Below are positions 25,307 to 37,743 of a DNA stretch of 64,000 nucleotides, one piece after another. The translations under genes and the position numbers were made by a program. Positions within the stretch are counted from its first letter, which is position 1. Each line of letters starts with the position of its first letter. Below the pieces are notes generated by a model. That model made no database searches. It had not been told where the DNA came from and saw only the letters and a list, made by a program, of their open reading frames with translations. This DNA is from CAHJXG01 sp965277495 (lineage in GTDB: Bacteria > Pseudomonadota > Alphaproteobacteria > Acetobacterales > Acetobacteraceae). Where the stretch lies: NCBI GenBank assembly GCA_965277495.1, contig OZ255824.1:1736001-1800000 (forward strand). Direction: 5' to 3'.

Positions 25307-26317
25307 TCAGCGGCGGTTATGCCCGTGCAACGCCACCAGCAACAGCGTTCCGAGCGCTGCGATCTCGAACACTCCAATCGGCGTCTTGTGCGTGGCGGTG
25401 TGGGCGAGCACCGACTGCACGGCGGTTTGCGGCGTGACGGTCGGGGCTGCGGCGGCCGGTTGCTCGGTGCGCGCCGCAAAGGCCTCGGCACTGCCGTGAT
25501 GGCTGGCCCAGACCTTGGTGAACTCAGCGCCGAGCAGGAAGATCAACGACGAGTAATAGACCCATAGCAGCACAACCACCAGCGCGCCGGCCGCGCCGTA
25601 GCTGCTCGCCACCGAGCTGCTGCCAATATACAGCCCGATCAGCGTCTTGCCGGCCGTAAACAGCAGCGCGGTCGCCAGCGCACCGACAATCACGTCTTTC
25701 CAAACCAACTGGCGGTCCGGCAGGATCTTGTAAATCGCCGCGAACAGGGCCGCCACCATCAGGAACGATACTATGAAGTTGATGATCTGCAGGATGGTGC
25801 CAATTTCCGGGACGAAGCTGTTCAAATAAGTGCCCAACGCTGCAAGCGCGGCGCCGACCACCAGTGAAACCAGCAGCAAAAATCCCAACGCGGCCACGAG
25901 GCCGAGGCCGGCAGCGCGCGCCTTCAAGATGCCGGTCAACCCAGTTGCCCCCTCCGCCTTCCAGATGGCGTTCAACGCCGATTGCATCTCGCTCAATACG
26001 CCGGTCGCAGTGATCAGCAGGGTCACGATGCCGATGGCGGTCGCCCAGACGCCGCTCGACTTGTTGCCGGCGCTGGCGATCATGCTCTGCACCGCCTCCG
26101 CCCCCTGGTTGCCCATCAGGCCGCGCAACTGCCCCACCATGGCGCCCCGCGCCGCGTCCTCGCCAAACACCAAGCCGGCAATGGCGACGCAGATGACCAG
26201 GATTGGCGCGATCGAAAAAGTCGTGAAATACGCAATCGACGCACCACGGCTCAATACATTGTCGTCGATGAAATCGTTTACGGTTTCCTTGGCTATCGTC
26301 CAAATGCTGCCCAACAT
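25307..26317 (-). CDS. YihY/UPF0761 family membrane protein (BrkB-like)
   Basis: A 336-residue polytopic protein with the family start (VNDFIDDNVLSRGASIAYFTTFSIAPIL) and about six helices, including YGAAGALVVVLLWVYYSSLIFLLGAEF. These proteins were once miscalled ribonuclease BN and have no agreed function. A further hydrophobic segment sits at the C-terminus after a Pro/Ala/Thr-rich linker. It converges on the GGDEF-EAL gene. Confidence 0.9.
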   Translation of the reverse strand: MLGSIWTIAKETVNDFIDDNVLSRGASIAYFTTFSIAPILVICVAIAGLVFGEDAARGAMVGQLRGLMGNQGAEAVQSMIASAGNKSSGVWATAIGIVTLLITATGVLSEMQSALNAIWKAEGATGLTGILKARAAGLGLVAALGFLLLVSLVVGAALAALGTYLNSFVPEIGTILQIINFIVSFLMVAALFAAIYKILPDRQLVWKDVIVGALATALLFTAGKTLIGLYIGSSSVASSYGAAGALVVVLLWVYYSSLIFLLGAEFTKVWASHHGSAEAFAARTEQPAAAAPTVTPQTAVQSVLAHTATHKTPIGVFEIAALGTLLLVALHGHNRR

Positions 26318-26385
26318 TTCCTACCGTCCATCAGGGTGCCACGCCCCGCCGCCTGCTGCGTCAGAGCTTGCTGCGTCGCCGGACG

Positions 26386-26943
26386 CTATACCCGGAGATG
26401 CTCGGGAATGGACAGGCCAAGCCGGGTCGGCACGTCCCAAATCTCGCGCACCGCGCGCACCGGACGGAACCCGGCCCGCAAATAGCCCGGCAGCGCCCGC
26501 GGATGGTCGGCCGTGCAGGTGTTCACCGTCATCGACCGCGCGCCGCAGCGGAACGCCGTGTCGACCGCCGCCCGCAGCAGCGGAGTGCCAAGCCCAACGC
26601 CGATCGCAGCCGGCATCAGGCCAAAATAGCTGAGATTCACCACTGGGCTCTGCCGATAATCCAGCTCGAAGAACCCCGCCGGCTCGCCGCCGCGATACAG
26701 CACGGTGACGTGCACCGCCGGGTCGCGCAACAGGGCCTCGATCGCCGAATCCGGCAGCGACCGCCGCAGCCACCAAAGGTAGGGTCCGCCAACCGTATCA
26801 TACAAATACCGGTAGAACGGCACCGTGGGGGCCTGCAGCGTCATGAGCGGCGTGGTGTCCGGCAGCGGCCGCGGCGGATCGGTCGGACGCTCATCCATGC
26901 GGAGAAAGGTGACTTTGACGGCAACTCGGCTGGTCGGCTGCAC
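26386..26943 (-). CDS. GNAT-family N-acetyltransferase
   Basis: A 185-residue acetyl-CoA-dependent acyltransferase. The core strands read VTVLYRGGEPAGFFELD and VNLSYFGLMPAAIGVGLGTPLL, the latter being the pyrophosphate-binding region. The C-terminal half ends in YLRAGFRPVRAVREIWD. It follows rpoD by 13 bases, and the GGAG in that gap suits the GTG start at 26943, so it may be read through from the dnaG-rpoD operon. The substrate is unknown. Confidence 0.88.
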   Translation of the reverse strand: MQPTSRVAVKVTFLRMDERPTDPPRPLPDTTPLMTLQAPTVPFYRYLYDTVGGPYLWWLRRSLPDSAIEALLRDPAVHVTVLYRGGEPAGFFELDYRQSPVVNLSYFGLMPAAIGVGLGTPLLRAAVDTAFRCGARSMTVNTCTADHPRALPGYLRAGFRPVRAVREIWDVPTRLGLSIPEHLRV

Positions 26944-26956
26944 GGCTCAAGCTCCG

Positions 26957-28900
<1,944 letters not shown>

Positions 28901-28923
28901 TGCTCAGGGCACTCCAATAATGC

Positions 28924-28949
28924 GTGCCGCACGGCGTCCCGGGCGGCAC
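28924..28949 (-). promoter_or_regulatory. Hairpin in the dnaG-rpoD intercistronic region
   Basis: Perfect 7-base arms GTGCCGC and GCGGCAC with a 12-base loop fill most of the 50 bases between dnaG and rpoD, just before the rpoD ribosome site. In E. coli this junction is an RNA processing point. A similar role here is inferred. Confidence 0.45.
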
Positions 28950-28950
28950 A

Positions 28951-30744
28951 TCAAGGTTCAATCTCCGCGCCCTGGTCGGGCACGGCTAGCGCGTCCCGAG
29001 CGGCGCAGAGCGCAATCAAGCGGCGCTGAGCCGCCTCGTCCGGCCGATCGATGAAGGCCCGGCTCGCCGCCGCGACCTCGTCTTCAAGGCGCGACCGGTG
29101 CATCAGGCCAAAAATATGCCACCACCCGGCCTCCGCCTCCGCAGGCATGGCATTGGCGTGGGCGCAGGCCGGCAACGGATAGGGCGTCGACGACAAAGCT
29201 TGGGCCGCCTCCTCCACCGCACCAGATGCGTTCAATTGGGACAGCAAGGTCGTAGAATCAAGCACATCCCGTTCGGATAGATGCAACAATGTGTCCCGCA
29301 GCCGCGACATGGCGGGCGACAGCTCAACCGCCGCGAACGCCTCCTCGGTGTCGCGCAGCAGGTCCGGATGGCGCAGCAGGATCGCAACGAGGCAACGGCC
29401 ACGCTCGGCTTGCGTCGTATCGAGGGTCACGGGCGCGCGCGCCGGCCGGGCCGCCGATGCCGCCGCTTTGCCGGATCGCTTACGGCTCGCGTAGAAGCGG
29501 TCGAGCAGCGCACTGCGGTATTCGGCCGCCAGCGAACGGTCGGCGATGCGCCCGGCCGCCGCAACCAGCCGCGCCCGCAGCGCTGCCCGCTGCTCCGGCG
29601 TTTCGCCGCCACCCTGTTCACGGACGAAATGATACAGCGCCTCGGATAACGGCCGCGCCGCGTCGATCACCGCCTGGAACGCCGCCGGCCCCTGTTTTTG
29701 GATCAGCGTGTCCGGATCGTCGCCGCCGGGCAGCGCGGCCATCCGCAGCGTGCGCTCGGGCGTCAGCAGCGGCAGGCATAGCTCGGCCGCCCGGGCGGCG
29801 GCGCGGGCGCCTGCCGCGTCGCCGTCGAAGCACAGCACCGGATCGGGCGCGAGCCGCCACAGCTCCTCCAACTGCTCCTCGGTCAACGCGGTGCCGAGCG
29901 GCGCCACGGCCCCGGTGAACCCGGCCTGATGCAGCGCGATCACGTCCATGTAGCCCTCGGCCACCACCAGGGCCTGCCTGGTCTCTTGGCCCGCCCGCAG
30001 CCCGGCCCGCGCCAGGTCGATCGCATACAGGTTGCGCTTCTTGGAGAAGACCGGGCTTTCCGGGCCATTGATATATTTCGGTTTCGCGTCCCCCAAGGTG
30101 CGTCCGCCGAAGCTCACCAGCCGTCCGCGGCGGTCGCGGATCGGGAACGTCACCCGGTTCCAATACAGCTCGCGCGCCGGGCCGTCCTCCGCCTCGCGCA
30201 GCAGCCCGGCTTCCAGCATCCGGCTCGGCTCGACCCCGCCACGCGCCAGTTCGGCCACGAGCGAACCACGGCCGTCGCCGCTCCAGCCCAGGCCGAATTG
30301 CGCGATGGTCGCGGGCGACAGGCCACGGCGGCGCAAATAGTCGAGCGCCGCCGCCCCTTCCGCCTCGTGCAGGCGCCGGGCAAAGCTGGCCTGCGCCAGG
30401 TCGAGCACGCCGTGCAGGTCCAGGCGCTGCCGCTCCGCCTCGGCCGCGCGCGGCGACGGCTTCGGCACCTCAAGCCCGGCCTCGCCCGCCAGCCGCTCCA
30501 CCGCTTCCGGGAACGACGCGCCCTCGCTCTGCATGACGAAGCTGATGGCGTCGCCGTGCACGCCGCAGCCGAAACAGTGGAAATGGTCGTCATAAACGTG
30601 GAAGCTTGGCGACTTCTCGCCGTGGAAAGGGCAGCATCCCTTCCAGTTGCGCCCGGATTTGGACAGCTTGACCCGGCGGCCAACCAACGCCGACAGCGGC
30701 GTGCGCGCCCGCAGTTCGTCCAGGAATGCCGGCGGCAGCGGCAT
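28951..30744 (-). CDS. dnaG: DNA primase
   Basis: Primase (597 residues) lays RNA primers at the replication fork. The N-terminal CHC2 zinc finger has C38, H41, C57 and C60 (CCPFHGEKSPSF, HFHCFGCGVHGDAI). The TOPRIM core has VVAEGYMDVIALHQ and PVLCFDGDAAG. A C-terminal helicase-binding part follows. Its ATG shares a base with the yqeY stop. Confidence 0.97.
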   Translation of the reverse strand: MPLPPAFLDELRARTPLSALVGRRVKLSKSGRNWKGCCPFHGEKSPSFHVYDDHFHCFGCGVHGDAISFVMQSEGASFPEAVERLAGEAGLEVPKPSPRAAEAERQRLDLHGVLDLAQASFARRLHEAEGAAALDYLRRRGLSPATIAQFGLGWSGDGRGSLVAELARGGVEPSRMLEAGLLREAEDGPARELYWNRVTFPIRDRRGRLVSFGGRTLGDAKPKYINGPESPVFSKKRNLYAIDLARAGLRAGQETRQALVVAEGYMDVIALHQAGFTGAVAPLGTALTEEQLEELWRLAPDPVLCFDGDAAGARAAARAAELCLPLLTPERTLRMAALPGGDDPDTLIQKQGPAAFQAVIDAARPLSEALYHFVREQGGGETPEQRAALRARLVAAAGRIADRSLAAEYRSALLDRFYASRKRSGKAAASAARPARAPVTLDTTQAERGRCLVAILLRHPDLLRDTEEAFAAVELSPAMSRLRDTLLHLSERDVLDSTTLLSQLNASGAVEEAAQALSSTPYPLPACAHANAMPAEAEAGWWHIFGLMHRSRLEDEVAAASRAFIDRPDEAAQRRLIALCAARDALAVPDQGAEIEP

Positions 30745-31202
30745 CAGGCGGACAGGCGCGCCCGCACCAACGGCCCGGCGCGGCCCATATCCAACGCCGC
30801 GCCATGCGTCGCCTTCAATGCCGCCATCACCCGGCCCATGTCCTTGACGCTCGCGGCACCAGTGGCCTCGACCGCCTCCTCCACGGCAGCGGTCAGGTCC
30901 GCTTCACTCATTTGCTGCGGCAGGAAGCCCTCGATGACGGCGATCTCGGCCTCTTCCTTCGCCGCAAGCTCCGGCCGGTTGCCGCGCTGATACAGCTCGA
31001 CCGACTCGCGCCGCGACTTCACCATGCCGCGCAGCATCGACAGCACGTCGTCATCGGGAATCGCCGTAACGCCCTTTGGCCGGGCTGCGATATCCATGTC
31101 CTTCAAGCGAGCCAGGATCATGCGCAGGGTCGACGTGCGCGGCGCATTCCCCGCCCGCATCGACGCCTTCAACCCCTCCGTGAACTCATCCCGAATGCCC
31201 AT
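30744..31202 (-). CDS. GatB/YqeY domain protein
   Basis: A 152-residue YqeY-type protein, related to the tail domain of the GatB amidotransferase subunit. It has MGIRDEFTEGLKASMRAG, STLRMILARLKDMDIAAR and the C-terminal VKDMGRVMAALKATHG. The start is the ATG at 31202, since the longer open frame upstream runs through the promoter region. It heads the yqeY-dnaG-rpoD operon. A TATATA at 31233-31238 is a plausible -10 element, giving a leader of about 24 bases. Confidence 0.92.
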   Translation of the reverse strand: MGIRDEFTEGLKASMRAGNAPRTSTLRMILARLKDMDIAARPKGVTAIPDDDVLSMLRGMVKSRRESVELYQRGNRPELAAKEEAEIAVIEGFLPQQMSEADLTAAVEEAVEATGAASVKDMGRVMAALKATHGAALDMGRAGPLVRARLSA

Positions 31203-31255
31203 TGCGTCGCGCAGCCCCCAGTTTGCCGCGCTTATATACGGTTGATTGGGTCCGA

Positions 31256-31268
31256 GGAAAAGTTTTCC
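31256..31268. promoter_or_regulatory. Dyad 1, GGAA-N5-TTCC, over the yqeY -35 region
   Basis: GGAAAAGTTTTCC is a perfect palindrome around one central base. With -10 TATATA at 31233-31238 on the minus strand, it falls at the -35 position of the yqeY-dnaG-rpoD promoter. It shares geometry with dyad 2, centred 38 bases away. Confidence 0.55.
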
Positions 31269-31285
31269 AACCTGATGCGGCATGG

Positions 31286-31314
31286 TTGCAATGGGAATTT
31301 TCTTCCCATATCGT
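31286..31314 (+). promoter_or_regulatory. carA promoter with start site at the initiation codon
   Basis: TTGCAA (31286-31291), a 17-base spacer, and TATCGT (31309-31314), each matching the sigma-70 consensus at 4 of 6 positions. Only six bases lie between the -10 and the ATG at 31321, so the transcript would begin at or next to that codon. No ribosome site is seen there. Confidence 0.5.
31291..31309. promoter_or_regulatory. Dyad 2, between -35 and -10 of carA
   Basis: ATGGGAATTTTCTTCCCAT has 7-base perfect arms and a 5-base centre. It includes GGAA-N5-TTCC like dyad 1 and fills the spacer of the carA promoter, a classic place for a repressor. Confidence 0.6.
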
Positions 31315-31320
31315 CCGGTC

Positions 31321-32670
31321 ATGCTCGACATCGATGCGATCATTGAACGCCTGGGCGGGCCGGAAGCCGCCGCCCGCCTGACCGGCGTCGGCACCGAAGC
31401 GATCCGCAAATGGCGTCAGTCCCGCGCGGTCCCAAGCAAGCATTGGGCCGCGGTGATCGCCACGACCGGACTGCCGCTCTCTGCCCTATCGGGCGCATCA
31501 AACCAGGAAGCTGCCATGCCCGAGTCCGAAACTCCCGCCGGCGCCACGGCGGCGCTCGTGCTTGCGGACGGCACGGTGTTCTGGGGCCGCGGCTTCGGCG
31601 CCCATAGCATCGGCCGCGTCGGCGAGGTCTGCTTCAACACCGGCATGAGCGGCTACCAGGAAACGCTGACCGATCCGTCCTACGCCGGGCAGATCATCAC
31701 CTTCACCTTTCCGCATATCGGCAACACCGGCGTGAACCCCGAGGACCTGGAGGCGACGACCATCGCCGCCCTGGGCCTGGTCGTGCAGCAGGACGTGACC
31801 GAACCGAGCAACTGGCGCTCCACCCAGCCGCTGGATGCCTGGCTGCGCTCCTGCGGCGTGCCCGGCATCGCCGGGGTCGACACCCGCGCGCTCACCATCC
31901 GCATCCGCGACACCGGCGCCCCCAGCGGCGTGATCGCCTACCCGGCCGATGGCCGCATCGACGTTGCCGCGTTGCAGGCCCAGGCGCAGGCTTGGCCAGG
32001 GCTCGACGGCATGGACCTCGCCAAACAGGTAAGCTGCACCCAGACCTACACTTGGGACGAGGGCACCTGGGCCTGGCCCGATCGCCACGCCAAGCCGCCG
32101 CACCGGCATCACGTCGTGGCCGTCGATTATGGCGCCAAGCGCAACATCCTGCGCAGCCTGGTCGCCGCCGGCTGCCGGGTGACGGTCGTACCGGCGACGG
32201 CGACCGCCGAGGACATCCTGCGCCACGAGCCCAATGGCGTTTTCTTGTCCAATGGTCCCGGCGATCCCGCTGCGACTGGGGTTTATGCCGTCCCGGCGAT
32301 CCAGGGCGTGCTGGACCGCGGCGTCCCGCTGTTCGGCATCTGTTTAGGCCATCAATTGCTGGCCTTGGCCCTAGGCGGCCGAACCTACAAGCTTGACCGC
32401 GGCCATCGCGGAGTGAACCAGCCGGTGAAGGATTTGGCGACCGGCCGGGTCGAGATCACTGCGCAGAACCACGGCTTCGCGGTCGAGGACAGCAGCCTGC
32501 CCCCGGGCGTGCGCATCACCCACGTGAGCCTGTTCGACGGCAGCAACGAGGGCATCGCCTGCGACGGCCGCCGGGCGTTCAGCGTGCAGTATCACCCCGA
32601 GGCCAGCCCCGGCCCGACCGACAGCCAGCACCTCTTTCGCCGCTTCGTTTCGATGATGGACGGCAATTAG
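31321..32670 (+). CDS. carA: Carbamoyl-phosphate synthase small subunit with N-terminal HTH-like extension
   Basis: The small subunit hydrolyses glutamine and passes ammonia to CarB for pyrimidine and arginine synthesis. The CarA part starts near residue 66 (ATG at 31516) and has FNTGMSGYQETLTDPSYAGQ, the glutaminase Cys in GICLGHQLLALALGG and the His/Glu pair in QYHPEASPGP. In front of it, in the same frame, lie 65 residues resembling a short Cro-type helix-turn-helix (IERLGGPEAAARL, EAIRKWRQSRAVPSKHW). AGGAAG at 31505-31510 could drive a separate CarA-only start. From 31321 the product is 449 residues. The AAA gene separates it from carB. Confidence 0.93.
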   Translation: MLDIDAIIERLGGPEAAARLTGVGTEAIRKWRQSRAVPSKHWAAVIATTGLPLSALSGASNQEAAMPESETPAGATAALVLADGTVFWGRGFGAHSIGRVGEVCFNTGMSGYQETLTDPSYAGQIITFTFPHIGNTGVNPEDLEATTIAALGLVVQQDVTEPSNWRSTQPLDAWLRSCGVPGIAGVDTRALTIRIRDTGAPSGVIAYPADGRIDVAALQAQAQAWPGLDGMDLAKQVSCTQTYTWDEGTWAWPDRHAKPPHRHHVVAVDYGAKRNILRSLVAAGCRVTVVPATATAEDILRHEPNGVFLSNGPGDPAATGVYAVPAIQGVLDRGVPLFGICLGHQLLALALGGRTYKLDRGHRGVNQPVKDLATGRVEITAQNHGFAVEDSSLPPGVRITHVSLFDGSNEGIACDGRRAFSVQYHPEASPGPTDSQHLFRRFVSMMDGN

Positions 32671-32677
32671 GTGAAGC

Positions 32678-32715
32678 TTACCTATTTATACGCTATTTTG
32701 TGTATAATCAGGTAA
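32678..32715. promoter_or_regulatory. Long dyad containing a consensus -10, before the AAA ATPase gene
   Basis: Outer arms TTACCT/AGGTAA and inner arms TTATAC/GTATAA make a 16-6-16 inverted repeat with 13 of 16 pairs. TATAAT at 32703-32708 is a perfect -10 with no clear -35. It begins seven bases after the carA stop and ends 11 bases before the AAA start, suggesting an autonomous, self-controlled promoter. Confidence 0.55.
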
Positions 32716-32726
32716 TATTCCTATAC

Positions 32727-33938
32727 ATGGACCCGATCCGCAATCCTTATGTGCCCGGCGCTGGAACGCCGCCGCCCGAACTGACCGGGCGCAACCTGCT
32801 GCTCGACCGCGCCCGGATCTCGCTCGCGCGCACGAAGCTGGGCCGGTTCTCAAAAAGCTTCATTGCCGTTGGATTACGTGGCGTGGGCAAGACCGTGCTG
32901 CTGTCCCGGATCAAGGAACTAGCGAAGGAACTCGATTATCGCACCTGCGCGATCGAAGCGCACGACCAAAAGCCGTTGGCCGACCTGCTTGTGCCGCATC
33001 TTCGGCGAACGCTGCTTGAGCTGGACCGGCTCGGCGCATTGGATGAGCGGGTCAAGCGGGGCTTGCGGGTGCTCAAAAGCTTCATGTCGGCGCTGACGGT
33101 CAAGCTGGGCGACGCGGAGTTGCGCCTGGACATCGACGGCGAAACCGGATCGGCCGACAGCGGCGACATTGAGGCCGATCTGCCGGACCTGCTTGTCGCC
33201 ATCGGCCGCGCAGCTGCCTCCCGTAAAACCGCGGTCGCACTGTTGATCGACGAAATCCAGTATCTCTCGGAAAGGGACATGAGCGCCCTGATCATGAGCC
33301 TGCACCAGGTCGCCCAGGAGCAATTGCCGATCGTCATGATCGGCGCCGGGCTGCCCCAGGTGGTCGGGCTGACCGGGCGTTCGAAGTCCTACGCCGAGCG
33401 CCTGTTCGACTTTCCGCGGGTCAATGCGCTGGATCCGCCGGACGCGAAGCTGGCGCTGACGGAGCCGGCGCGGCAGGAGCGGGTCGCGTTCTCAGAGGAG
33501 GCTCTCGACCGCATCGTGGCCCTGACCAAAGGCTACCCCTACTTTGTCCAGGAATGGGGCTACCATGCATGGAACTACGCCAGCCATAGCCCGATCACCG
33601 CCGGCGACGTCGATGGCGCCAGCCCGGCGGCGCTTCGGGCGCTGGATGAAAGCTTCTTCCGGGTCCGGCTTGACCGGCTGACGCCACGCGAGCGGGACTA
33701 TCTGCGGGCGATGGCGGAGCTGGGCGGCGGCCCGCACCGCTCCGGCGATGTCGCCGCATTGCTCGGCATCTCGGTCACCACCGCCGGGCCGCTGCGCGCG
33801 GGTTTGATCAACAAGGGCATGATCTACAGCCCGGCCCATGGCGACACCGCATTCACCGTGCCGCTGTTCGACGAGTTCATGTGCCGCACCATCCCCGACC
33901 CGCCGGCCCGCGCCCGCCGGGCCGCAACCCGCGAGTAA
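32727..33938 (+). CDS. Stand-alone AAA ATPase with winged-helix C-terminus
   Basis: A 403-residue ATP-binding protein of the Orc1/Cdc6-like AAA type. It opens with MDPIRNPYVPGAGTPPPEL. Walker A is GLRGVGKT at residues 49-56, Walker B is ALLIDEIQYL, and the C-terminal part (LTPRERDYLRAMAELGGG, SGDVAALLGISVTTAGPLR) looks like a winged helix. Such proteins recur across bacteria without known function. It sits between carA and carB, ends two bases before carB, and has its own -10 element. The ATG at 32727 is chosen over an upstream start lying in the dyad. Confidence 0.85.
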   Translation: MDPIRNPYVPGAGTPPPELTGRNLLLDRARISLARTKLGRFSKSFIAVGLRGVGKTVLLSRIKELAKELDYRTCAIEAHDQKPLADLLVPHLRRTLLELDRLGALDERVKRGLRVLKSFMSALTVKLGDAELRLDIDGETGSADSGDIEADLPDLLVAIGRAAASRKTAVALLIDEIQYLSERDMSALIMSLHQVAQEQLPIVMIGAGLPQVVGLTGRSKSYAERLFDFPRVNALDPPDAKLALTEPARQERVAFSEEALDRIVALTKGYPYFVQEWGYHAWNYASHSPITAGDVDGASPAALRALDESFFRVRLDRLTPRERDYLRAMAELGGGPHRSGDVAALLGISVTTAGPLRAGLINKGMIYSPAHGDTAFTVPLFDEFMCRTIPDPPARARRAATRE

Positions 33939-33940
33939 AC

Positions 33941-37210
<3,270 letters not shown>

Positions 37211-37256
37211 GGCGGTTGAGATCGCTCCAACTTAGAACATTACGGGACGGCGCATT

Positions 37257-37730
37257 TTGCAAAAGTTTCCAATGACCGGACCAGGGCTGCAGCGGCTCGA
37301 AGAAGAACTACGCCACCTGAAATCGGTGGAGCGTCCGTCGATCATCCGCGCCATCGCCGAGGCGCGCAGCCACGGCGACCTGAGCGAGAACGCCGAATAC
37401 CATGCGGCGCGCGAACGGCAGTCGTTCATCGAGGGCCGGGTGATCGAGCTGGAAGAGATCGTCTCGGCGGCCGAGGTGATCGACCCCAGCAGCCTGTCCG
37501 GCGACCATGTTAAATTCGGCGCGCACGTGAAGCTGGTGGACGAGGAAACCGACAAGGAAGCGACCTACCAGATCGTCGGCGTGCATGAGGCCGACATCAA
37601 GCACGCGCGGCTGAGCATCTCGTCGCCGCTGGCCAAGGCATTGATTGGCAAGAAGATCGGCGATACCATTTCGGTGCCGGCGCCGGGCGGTGATCGCACG
37701 TATGAGATCCTGGCCGTGAACTTCATCTAA
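37257..37730 (+). CDS. greA: Transcription elongation factor GreA
   Basis: GreA (157 residues) rescues backtracked RNA polymerase by stimulating transcript cleavage. The coiled coil (LQRLEEELRHLKSVERPSII, HGDLSENAEYHAARERQSF) carries the acidic tip Asp and Glu, and a C-terminal FKBP-like domain follows. The TTG start at 37257 is supported by MQKFPMT, matching the usual N-terminus, and by GGGACGG upstream. Confidence 0.97.
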   Translation: MQKFPMTGPGLQRLEEELRHLKSVERPSIIRAIAEARSHGDLSENAEYHAARERQSFIEGRVIELEEIVSAAEVIDPSSLSGDHVKFGAHVKLVDEETDKEATYQIVGVHEADIKHARLSISSPLAKALIGKKIGDTISVPAPGGDRTYEILAVNFI

Positions 37731-37743
37731 GGAGGGTTATGCC

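Noticed and set aside
32678..32715. Reading the long dyad as an intrinsic terminator of carA
   Set aside because: No T-run follows on the plus strand, and the arms contain a consensus -10. A 3' role is not excluded but is less likely.
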